Shown piece after piece: positions 25,159 to 31,958 of a stretch of 64,000 bases of DNA; within the stretch, counting starts at the first letter, position 1; the number at the start of each line of letters is the position of its first letter. A model generated the notes under the pieces. It ran no database searches. It saw only the letters and a program-made list of their open reading frames with translations, and was not told the DNA's origin. The position numbers and the translations under genes were made by a program. This DNA is from JAHBXL01 sp964409775 (GTDB lineage Bacteria; Planctomycetota; Phycisphaerae; Phycisphaerales; UBA1924), in the NCBI GenBank assembly GCA_964409775.1, contig CAYPEI010000001.1, forward strand, positions 248,001-312,000. The letters run 5' to 3'.

Positions 25159-26007
25159 CTACCGGTGAGATGGTCGGTCCGTGTCAATCTGGGCAAGTTC
25201 GGCTGCACGGTCGCGGGCCGCAACAACCGCTTGCCGGATCGCGCCGGGCATGCCGGACCGCTCCAGCACGTCGATCGCGGCGGCTGTGGTGCCGCCCTTG
25301 CTCGTGACGCGGCTGCGGAGCACTTCCGGAGCGGGGCTTTCTCTCTCGGAGAGCATTCCGGCAGCCCCCCGGATCGTCTGCCGGACAAGTAGGTCCGCGG
25401 TAACCGGATCAAAGCCAACTGCTCTCGCACCCTCAATCATGGCCTGCGCGAGCAAGTAGACATAGGCGGGGCCGGACCCGACAACCGCGGTCGCGGCGTC
25501 CATCATCGCCTCGTCGATGCGCACCGTGCTCCCGATCGCGGTGAAGAGCAGTTCGACCCGCTGGAGATCGTCGACGTTGGAGTTGGGACCCGAAGCAATG
25601 ACCGAGGCCGACAGGCCAACACGGGCCGCGGTGTTGGGCATGACGCGGACGATCCGGTTCGCAGCACCGAGGCCCGCAAGGATCGTGGAAGAAGTCGTTC
25701 CGGCGAGAATGCTGATGATGAGGCGGGATTGATCGCCAAGGTGCGGCCGCAGTTGGCGGGCGAGTTCCGCGAACGATTGGGGCTTGACCGCGACGAGCAG
25801 GGGCCAGTTCGGAGGGGCGGCTTCATGGTGCAGGGCGGTGGTTCGCACCCCCATCGCGCCAAAGATGGCACGCCGCTCGGGAAGGGGCTCGCAGACGATC
25901 AGATCGGAAGCCGCCAATACGCCCGCGGCGATGCCGCCGCGCACGATCGACTCGGCCATGACCCCGCCGCCCATCACCGCCAGCGACCCGAAGGACGATG
26001 CGTTCAT
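25159..26007 (-). CDS. proC: Pyrroline-5-carboxylate reductase
   Basis: Last step of proline synthesis: reduces pyrroline-5-carboxylate with NAD(P)H in the cytoplasm. The 282-aa product has the N-terminal dinucleotide motif VMGGGVMAESIVRGG, VAVKPQSF (family VKP motif), NRIVRVMPNTAARVG, and the C-terminal dimerisation helix region VGSGPAYVYLLAQAMIEGA and TSKGGTTAAAIDVLERSGM, which contains the substrate-binding Thr/Gly. Starts at ATG 26007, divergent from accA. Confidence 0.93.
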   Translation of the reverse strand: MNASSFGSLAVMGGGVMAESIVRGGIAAGVLAASDLIVCEPLPERRAIFGAMGVRTTALHHEAAPPNWPLLVAVKPQSFAELARQLRPHLGDQSRLIISILAGTTSSTILAGLGAANRIVRVMPNTAARVGLSASVIASGPNSNVDDLQRVELLFTAIGSTVRIDEAMMDAATAVVGSGPAYVYLLAQAMIEGARAVGFDPVTADLLVRQTIRGAAGMLSERESPAPEVLRSRVTSKGGTTAAAIDVLERSGMPGAIRQAVVAARDRAAELAQIDTDRPSHR

Positions 26008-26011
26008 GTCG

Positions 26012-26017
26012 TATACT
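26012..26017 (+). promoter_or_regulatory. -10 element TATACT upstream of accA
   Basis: TATACT stands 64 bp before ATG 26082 and only 4 bp beyond the divergent proC start. No clear -35 box, as that position is inside proC. Confidence 0.4.
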
Positions 26018-26081
26018 TGGGCCCCGGCGGACGGGCGGCGAATCGCCTGCCGATGTCGCCCGGCCGCGGAACGAGGTGACC

Positions 26082-27137
26082 ATGTCGTCGTACTACCAAC
26101 TCGAGTTCGAGAAGCCCGTCACCGAGATCGAGCGCCGGATGGCGGAGATCGAGGTCAAGGTCAAGAAGGCTGAACTGCGAGGCGGGCCGGACGCGGCGGA
26201 GGCGCCCGCGTATCCGGGAATCGAAGCGGATTCGGAGAGCGTGGAGCCCGTCGAAAGGTTGAGCCGCGAACTCGAAGACCTGCGGCAGGAACGCGATGCG
26301 GCGCTGGAGCGGGTGTACGCATCACTCAGCCCGCGGGACACCGTTCTGGTCGCGCGGCATCCGAAGCGTCCGCAATCGCGCGACTACATCGAGTTGATCT
26401 GCAAGGACTTCTGCGAACTGCACGGGGATCGGCGGTTCGGCGATGACCCGGCCATGGTAGTGGGTTTCGCGAGAATCGGATCGTTCAAGGTTCTGGTGAT
26501 CGGGCACTACAAGGGGCGCTCAACCAAGGAGCGCATCGCGTGCCACTTCGGCTGCGCGCACCCCGAGGGCTATCGCAAGGCCATGGCCAAGATGAAGTTG
26601 GCAGAGAAGTTCGGGCTGCCGATCGTGACGTTTGTGGACACCCCTGGCGCCTACCCGGGTCTGGGCGCTGAGGCGCGGGGCCAGGCCGAAGCGATCGCGG
26701 TGAATCTCCGCGACATGAGCCGGCTCAAGACACCGGTGTTGAGCATCGTGATCGGCGAAGGCGGCTCGGGGGGCGCGCTAGGCATCGCCGTGGCCGATCG
26801 CGTAGCGATGCTGCAGTATGCGTGGTACTCGGTCATCAGCCCGGAAGGTTGCGCGGCGATTCTGTGGAAGCAGGCGAACGACCAGACCAATGCGCTCGCG
26901 GCCCAGGCCTTGAAACTCACCGCGAAGGACAACCTGGCGCTGGGGATCGTTGATGCGGTCATCCCGGAGCCTGTCGGCGGGGCACACCGCGATCCGAAGC
27001 GAGCTGCCCAGAACGTGGAACGCTGGATCACAGACCAACTGCACGAACTCAAGGCGGTGAACCCGGCGACGCTGCCGGCACATCGGTATGAGCGGTTCAG
27101 GAAACTCGGGGCCTACACCGAAGTCCCCGCCGCGTGA
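26082..27137 (+). CDS. accA: Acetyl-CoA carboxylase carboxyltransferase subunit alpha
   Basis: Carboxyl transfer half of acetyl-CoA carboxylase, starting fatty-acid synthesis, in the cytoplasm with AccD. It has 351 aa. An N-terminal helical segment (FEKPVTEIERRMAEIEVKV) is followed by about 35 residues of Glu/Pro-rich insert. The crotonase core includes ARHPKRPQSRDYIELICKDF, GHYKGRSTKERIACHFG, FVDTPGAYPGLGAEARGQ and GEGGSGGALGIAVADRVAML. ATG 26082 has CGAGGTGA upstream. accD, accB and accC are not in this window. Confidence 0.94.
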   Translation: MSSYYQLEFEKPVTEIERRMAEIEVKVKKAELRGGPDAAEAPAYPGIEADSESVEPVERLSRELEDLRQERDAALERVYASLSPRDTVLVARHPKRPQSRDYIELICKDFCELHGDRRFGDDPAMVVGFARIGSFKVLVIGHYKGRSTKERIACHFGCAHPEGYRKAMAKMKLAEKFGLPIVTFVDTPGAYPGLGAEARGQAEAIAVNLRDMSRLKTPVLSIVIGEGGSGGALGIAVADRVAMLQYAWYSVISPEGCAAILWKQANDQTNALAAQALKLTAKDNLALGIVDAVIPEPVGGAHRDPKRAAQNVERWITDQLHELKAVNPATLPAHRYERFRKLGAYTEVPAA

Positions 27138-27196
27138 GCACCGCGAGATCTGATCGCCCGTTCAAGGGAGTGTTTGCAACCGGTTCGTGTCCGGCT

Positions 27197-27225
27197 TTGA
27201 CCACCTGACGTGAAGCCGATACACT
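27197..27225 (+). promoter_or_regulatory. Strong sigma70-type promoter of the dksA-like/lspA operon
   Basis: TTGACC (27197-27202), a 17-bp spacer and TACACT (27220-27225) precede ATG 27304, giving a leader of about 72 nt. Confidence 0.65.
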
Positions 27226-27303
27226 GCCTGCCTTTTTCGCCTGAGGAGCACTGCTCCGGAAACGGCCCGCGGTGGGCGTTGCGGTAAAGCAGGGGCCGGC
27301 GTC

Positions 27304-28149
27304 ATGAGGACATCGACCGTGGCGAAGGCAAAGACACAGCCCGCAAAGCACTCCAAGGCTCCGGCCAAGACTGCCAAAGACTCGAAGCAGAAGTCTCCGA
27401 TTTCGGCCAAGAAGCCACCTTCTTTGCCTAAAAAGGCGACATCGGCACCGAAGTCGCCACCGGCAAAGGCTCCTCTTGCCAAGAAGCCACCCGCTGTTGC
27501 AGCGAAGACTGCGGTTCCGGCGAAGGCTGTCGGCCCTGTTGCGGCGGACGCCGCGAAGAAGACGTCGGGGCCGAAGGGCATCACGATCGTTAATCAGAAG
27601 CCGATGCGGAAGTCGAAGCCCAAGCCCAAACTTCAGATGCCGGTGTCCGAGCCGTTGCTGAAGCCGGGTGGCAAGTGGAAGCCGCTGATCCCCTCGGGCC
27701 CGAAGGCTCCGCCCACCCCCAGCGCGTTCGGCGCGTTCGATTCGGAGAACGGCGGAAAGCCCGGCGCGAAGGGCAAACTCCCGAAGCGGGAACTGGACCG
27801 GTATCGCGAGATTCTCAAGCGGAAGCGCTCCGAACTCGTCGGCGACATCGCCACGATGGAGGAAGAGGCGCTCCGGCAGAACAGCGGATCGCTGTCGTCC
27901 CTGCCCCAGCACATGGCCGAGCAGGGCTCGGATGCGTCGGAGCAGTCGCTGTCGCTGGACCTGGCGCAGGTGGACCGGAACCTCATCCGCGAGATTGACG
28001 AGGCTCTCCACCGCATCGAGGCGGGGACCTACGGCATCTGCGAACTGACGCACAAACCGATCAGCGCGGAGCGATTGGCTGAACTGCCGTGGGCGAGGCA
28101 CTCGATCGAGGCCGCCCGCGAACTTGAGCGCCGCTCCTATCGCTCGTGA
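27304..28149 (+). CDS. TraR/DksA-like protein with long Lys/Ala/Pro-rich N-terminal tail
   Basis: C-terminal domain of the TraR/DksA family, which binds in the RNA polymerase secondary channel. It has 281 aa. Residues 1 to about 130 are a basic low-complexity tail of K, A, P and S with PAK/KKPP-type repeats, like histone H1 or AlgP tails. Residues about 155-240 form the family coiled coil (LDRYREILKRKRSELVGDIATMEEEAL, an acidic tip region, then LAQVDRNLIREIDEALHRIEAGTYGICE). The zinc finger is degenerate: only one of the usual four cysteines remains (YGICELTHKPISAERLAELPWARHSIEAA). The stop overlaps the lspA start by 4 bp, so the two are translationally coupled. Confidence 0.8.
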   Translation: MRTSTVAKAKTQPAKHSKAPAKTAKDSKQKSPISAKKPPSLPKKATSAPKSPPAKAPLAKKPPAVAAKTAVPAKAVGPVAADAAKKTSGPKGITIVNQKPMRKSKPKPKLQMPVSEPLLKPGGKWKPLIPSGPKAPPTPSAFGAFDSENGGKPGAKGKLPKRELDRYREILKRKRSELVGDIATMEEEALRQNSGSLSSLPQHMAEQGSDASEQSLSLDLAQVDRNLIREIDEALHRIEAGTYGICELTHKPISAERLAELPWARHSIEAARELERRSYRS

Positions 28150-28793
28150 GCGACAACACGTCCAACCCGCCGTCCGCGGCCGCGCCGCTCGCGGCATGGC
28201 GATCGCGCCGGGCGTGGGCACTGCTGATTCTCACGGCAATGGTCTCGCTTGTCGCCGATCTGGGAAGCAAGTCGCTCGCCTTCGATCACGTCGCGGGCGC
28301 GCCGGTCTCCGTCGATCGGCTGGCGGTGCTCGAGCGGGCGAAGGTCGATCCGCGATTGATCAGTACGCTCATTCCGAATCACGAGCCCGTGGTCGTTGTG
28401 CCGGGGGTGCTGCACTTCACGCTGGTGCTCAACCCCGGGGCGGTGTTCGGAACCGGCCCTGGAAAGCGATGGTTCTTCGTCGCGTTCACGGTTCTGGCAC
28501 TCGGCTTCGGTCTGTTCATGTTCTCGCGGTGGTGCACCGTGCGCGATACGTGGGCGCACCTGGGCATCGGCCTGCTCATCGGTGGCGGAATCGGCAACCT
28601 GTACGACCGGCTGGTGTACGCGTGCGTCCGCGACTTTCTCCACCCGCTGCCCGGGTGGAAGTGGCCCGGCGGGTTCGCGTTCCGTGGTTCGCAGGAGATC
28701 TGGCCGTACGTCTCCAACGTCGCTGACGCCCTGCTGCTCGTGGGCATCGGCATCCTGCTGGTCTTCCTGTGGAGGAAAGACCGCGCCAGGTGA
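28146..28793 (+). CDS. lspA: Lipoprotein signal peptidase (signal peptidase II)
   Basis: Cleaves prolipoprotein signal peptides in the inner membrane. Membrane helices include LLILTAMVSLVADLGSKSLAF, FFVAFTVLALGFGLFMF, LGIGLLIGGGIGNLYDR and VADALLLVGIGILLVFL. Family motifs are NPGAVFG (usual N-x-GAAFG), GGIGNLYDRLVYACVRDFL with the first catalytic Asp, and SNVADALL with the second. At 215 aa it is about 50 residues longer than typical, with an insert after helix 1 (about 44-82). The GTG start at 28146 overlaps the upstream stop (GTGA). Its stop abuts the opposite-strand stop of the next gene. Confidence 0.9.
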   Translation: MSDNTSNPPSAAAPLAAWRSRRAWALLILTAMVSLVADLGSKSLAFDHVAGAPVSVDRLAVLERAKVDPRLISTLIPNHEPVVVVPGVLHFTLVLNPGAVFGTGPGKRWFFVAFTVLALGFGLFMFSRWCTVRDTWAHLGIGLLIGGGIGNLYDRLVYACVRDFLHPLPGWKWPGGFAFRGSQEIWPYVSNVADALLLVGIGILLVFLWRKDRAR

Positions 28794-29816
28794 TCAGCGG
28801 GATGCGGCGGGCTCGGCCGCGGTGTTCGCACGCACGAGGATGCCGTCCATCATGCTGCGGACCTCGGCGGCCATGCGCGTGTTGGGGAACTCGGCGACGA
28901 TCCGGCGACCGAGCGATGCCGCGGTGGACCAGCGACGGTCACGCACGGCAATCTTGAACTGAGCGCCCAGGTTCTCCCGGGCTTTGCCGATCACGCCGCG
29001 TGCGACCTCGCGGAACTCCTCCGCTTCGCGCTCGCTGAGGTAGTTATCCAGTTCCTTGAGAAGGGACATCGCCTCTTCAATGCGGCTCTGATCCGCGGCG
29101 TCGAGGAAGCGACGCTCCAGATCCTCCTTGTAGACGGCGCGGGCCTGCATCACCCGGTCCTTCGCACGCTCGACCTTCGGAGACTCGGGGAACAGTCGCT
29201 GGATGCGGCCCGCTTCCTGAATCGCCGTGTCCCAACGCCGCTGCACGATCAGTCCATCGAGGTGTGCGATCGCTTCACGCACGCGGTGCTCCTGCACTTC
29301 CGATCGGGCGGCCTCGATCCGGCCGCGGAACTCCTCGGCATCGGCCAGGTAGCCGAATCGGTCGGCCAGTTCGCGGCAGAGGACGATCGCGGCATCCCAG
29401 TTCTGTGTCTGGATGTCCTCTTCGATCGCCCGGCAAAGCAGGTCGCGCTCGACGCGACGGTTGAGCACGCGCCGGGCATCATCCGAGAGGGCCGACTGCT
29501 CGTGCAACAGGCGGATGGAGTCCGACACGGTGTCGAGCGTGCGTACCACGCGGTCGTCGCCCGACCTCGCCCGCGACAGGAGCATCCACGCCAGCGGTGC
29601 GTGGGTGAAGAACAGAAAGAGCCCGACGTATCCCGCGACGCGCACCTCGACCGAAGCGGTGAAGCCGAGCCGCCCCGCGCCGGCGATGACCAGGCCGAGA
29701 CTTGCCACGAGAACAAAGGTGTAGGCGGCGGTGCCCAAGACCAACGCCAGCGTTCCCGGGCCGCGGCCTGTTGTGCCGGGGTTCCGATTTGGCAGGGGGG
29801 CGGGCACGTGGTCCAT
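28794..29816 (-). CDS. Membrane protein with helical-repeat (TPR-like) C-terminal half
   Basis: I do not recognise a named family. The 340-aa product has two N-terminal membrane helices (LALVLGTAAYTFVLVASLGLVIAGAG and VAGYVGLFLFFTHAPLAWMLL, about 21-77), then an entirely helical acidic/basic region with repeated AIEEDIQTQNWDAAIVLCRELADRF and HLDGLIVQRRWDTAIQEAGRIQRLFPESP units, which read like TPR/alpha-solenoid repeats. The end has DRRWSTAASLGRRIVAEFPNTRMA. ATG 29816 has CGGAGGATC upstream and an AATACT box before that. Probably a membrane-tethered protein-protein scaffold. Confidence 0.65.
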   Translation of the reverse strand: MDHVPAPLPNRNPGTTGRGPGTLALVLGTAAYTFVLVASLGLVIAGAGRLGFTASVEVRVAGYVGLFLFFTHAPLAWMLLSRARSGDDRVVRTLDTVSDSIRLLHEQSALSDDARRVLNRRVERDLLCRAIEEDIQTQNWDAAIVLCRELADRFGYLADAEEFRGRIEAARSEVQEHRVREAIAHLDGLIVQRRWDTAIQEAGRIQRLFPESPKVERAKDRVMQARAVYKEDLERRFLDAADQSRIEEAMSLLKELDNYLSEREAEEFREVARGVIGKARENLGAQFKIAVRDRRWSTAASLGRRIVAEFPNTRMAAEVRSMMDGILVRANTAAEPAASR

Positions 29817-29901
29817 GGATCGATCCTCCGAGTATTCCGAACATCGTCTATCGGACCGCAACTGGCGACAGTGAACACGGTTTCCACTCGCGCGTTCACA
29901 C

Positions 29902-29907
29902 TATTAT
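29902..29907 (+). promoter_or_regulatory. -10 element TATTAT, 6 bp before the ATG
   Basis: TATTAT followed by TGGCCG and ATG 29914 predicts a leaderless mRNA for the metallo-beta-lactamase-fold gene. Confidence 0.45.
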
Positions 29908-29913
29908 TGGCCG

Positions 29914-30588
29914 ATGAACACTCAGGATGCCCGCTCGAAATCCGAACAGGCAGTCTCGCCGGTCCGAGGCTGGTCGCTCGGTCCATTTGATACGAACTGC
30001 TATGTCGTGCGTGGACGAAACGGAAACGCCTGCTGGATCGTCGACCCGGGCCTCGACCCTTCGCCGGTCATCGAGGCGGTGATACACGCAGGACTGCGCC
30101 CCGAGGCCGTCATCCTCACCCATGCCCATCTGGATCACATCGCTGGACTGCCGCAGATTCTCCGTGCATTTCCAGGCGTGGCGGTGTTGGGACATCAGAG
30201 CGAGCGCGACTGGCCCGGTGACCCGGCGTTGAATCTCTCCGAGGCATACGGCATCCCCATCAGCGTTCCCGGCGCCACGAGATTCGTGGAAGATGGCGAG
30301 GAGTTGCGTCTGGGCGAGGATGTTTGGAAGGTGCTGCACACCCCAGGACACTCTCCCGGCGGTATCACGCTCGTGAACGATCGTGCGGGGGCCGCGATCG
30401 TCGGAGACACGCTGTTCGCGGGGAGCATCGGCCGCTCGGACTTCCCGGGATCCGATCCACAGTTGCTCGTGGACTCGATCAAAGAGAGGCTCTACGCCCT
30501 TCCCGACACGACGGTGGTCTATCCGGGTCATGGCCCTCTCACGACCATCGGTCGGGAGAAGCGCACGAACCCCTATGTCCGGCTGTAG
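29914..30588 (+). CDS. Metallo-beta-lactamase-fold hydrolase (glyoxalase II-like)
   Basis: A two-metal hydrolase, probably of thioesters or related substrates, cytoplasmic, 224 aa. Metal motif THAHLDHIAGL (HxHxDH, about 69-79), then LHTPGHSPGGITLV (His), VGDTLFAGSIGRSDFPGSD (bridging Asp) and VVYPGHGPLTTIGREKRTNP (last His). The short length without a C-terminal glutathione-binding domain places it with YcbL-type proteins rather than true GloB. Monocistronic and convergent with the TPR lipoprotein gene. Confidence 0.87.
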   Translation: MNTQDARSKSEQAVSPVRGWSLGPFDTNCYVVRGRNGNACWIVDPGLDPSPVIEAVIHAGLRPEAVILTHAHLDHIAGLPQILRAFPGVAVLGHQSERDWPGDPALNLSEAYGIPISVPGATRFVEDGEELRLGEDVWKVLHTPGHSPGGITLVNDRAGAAIVGDTLFAGSIGRSDFPGSDPQLLVDSIKERLYALPDTTVVYPGHGPLTTIGREKRTNPYVRL

Positions 30589-30612
30589 GTCGCGAGCGGG
30601 GGGTTTGAGGCG

Positions 30613-31872
30613 TTACTCCGTCGCCGCTCCGTGGCCGACGACCGGTTGACCGGAGGCGGCACCGGCCGGGGTGAGCGCGCCCAGGAGCGTGCGGGCGGCG
30701 GAGTTGTTCGGATCGCGATTGAGAGCCTCTTCCAGAGCGGCAATCGCGTCCTCGGTCCGGCCGAGGTCTTCGAGCACCATGGCGGCCATGACGCAGGGGG
30801 TCGCATCCGTCGCGGTGCGGCCGAGAGCCTCTTCGAGCGCCTTGAGTGCCTGGGTGTTGTCGCCGTCCTGGCGGGCAAGCATCGCGCGGAGCATCCAGCC
30901 CTCAAAGCGCTCGGGCGCGAGCGCGAGCACTCGCTGCGAGGCGATGCGGAGGTTGACTCGGTCCTTGAGATTCGCGGCGACATTGCCCAAGTCGATCCAT
31001 GCGCGAACGTCGCGAGCGCCCTCCTCGTGCGAGGTGAGGTCGAGCAGTTCGGTTCGAGCCTCCACGGAGCGATTCAGGGCGATAAGGCAGCGTGCCTTCA
31101 TGTGCTGAAGGTCGCGGCGATCTCCGTTCTCCTTCTTCGACAACAGGCGGGAGATGTAGAACTCCGCCTCACCAAACTGCCCGCACGCCATCTGGGCCCG
31201 AATCAGGTCCTCGATGATGCCGGTGTCGTCGGGCGCGAGTGTCAGGGCTTCGTTGAACAGTCGTGCGCCGAGTTTGGGGTCCTGGCGGAGCATGGCGACA
31301 TGGCCCAGCGCCTGGCGGACGGCGGGGTTGTAGCGGAACTGCTCCCGGCCCGTGCTCAGCATCTGCTCGGCCTCGTCGAGTTTGCCCATGACCAGTTGCA
31401 TCTCGGCCGCGGCGACAAGGTACTGCGGGTTCGCAGGGTCGAGTTCAGCGGCCTTCATGTAGCGGACAAGCGCCTCTTCGGGCTCGTTGATTCGCTCATG
31501 GATGATGCCCAGGTAATACTGGGCGTCGAAACTCTTCTTATCGAGTTCCTCGGCCTTGACGAACGACTCCCGGGCCTGCTCGAGGCGGCCCTTCTCCATC
31601 AGGATGCGTCCGCGAAGCACGTGCGACTTGGCGACTTCGGGGTTCAGCGCGAGTGACTTGTCGATGGTCTTCATCGCCTTGTCGAGATCACCGGCGAGGA
31701 ACTGCTGCTGGGCCATCTGGTACTCGGTGCCGCTCTTGAGCATCGACATCTTCTCATTGGCCGCGGCGATGTGCTCCTTGGTGTACTTGCCGTGCCCGGC
31801 GCAGCCGCCCAGCATTCCTGCGGCGGCAAGGGTTGCGACAACGAGCGTGCGGGCGGGCTGGCGGCGTTTCAT
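30613..31872 (-). CDS. TPR lipoprotein next to the secretin (pilotin-like candidate)
   Basis: An exported lipoprotein of 419 aa. The signal peptide MKRRQPARTLVVATLAAAGMLGGC ends in a lipobox LGGC (Cys24). The rest is a chain of tetratricopeptide repeats, for example FLAGDLDKAMKTIDKSLALNPEVAKSHVLRGRILMEKGRLEQARESFVKAEELD, and continues almost to the C-terminus. It is 86 bp downstream of the secretin gene. TPR lipoproteins such as PilF/PilW serve as pilotins for type IV pilus secretins (established), so this could do the same here (inference). A terminator lies between the two genes, so coexpression is not assured. Confidence 0.78.
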   Translation of the reverse strand: MKRRQPARTLVVATLAAAGMLGGCAGHGKYTKEHIAAANEKMSMLKSGTEYQMAQQQFLAGDLDKAMKTIDKSLALNPEVAKSHVLRGRILMEKGRLEQARESFVKAEELDKKSFDAQYYLGIIHERINEPEEALVRYMKAAELDPANPQYLVAAAEMQLVMGKLDEAEQMLSTGREQFRYNPAVRQALGHVAMLRQDPKLGARLFNEALTLAPDDTGIIEDLIRAQMACGQFGEAEFYISRLLSKKENGDRRDLQHMKARCLIALNRSVEARTELLDLTSHEEGARDVRAWIDLGNVAANLKDRVNLRIASQRVLALAPERFEGWMLRAMLARQDGDNTQALKALEEALGRTATDATPCVMAAMVLEDLGRTEDAIAALEEALNRDPNNSAARTLLGALTPAGAASGQPVVGHGAATE

Positions 31873-31918
31873 GGGAGTTCTCCGGTTGTTCCGAGAAGTC
31901 GATGTTCCTGTGCAGAAA

Positions 31919-31948
31919 GAAGGGGCATCGGTTCCCCGATGCCCCTTC
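31919..31948 (-). terminator. Terminator after the secretin gene
   Basis: A 13-bp perfect stem, GAAGGGGCATCGG with CCGATGCCCCTTC, and a TTCC loop lies just past the secretin stop. On the minus strand the tail is CTTTCTG. Confidence 0.7.
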
Positions 31949-31958
31949 GTGAGTGTGC

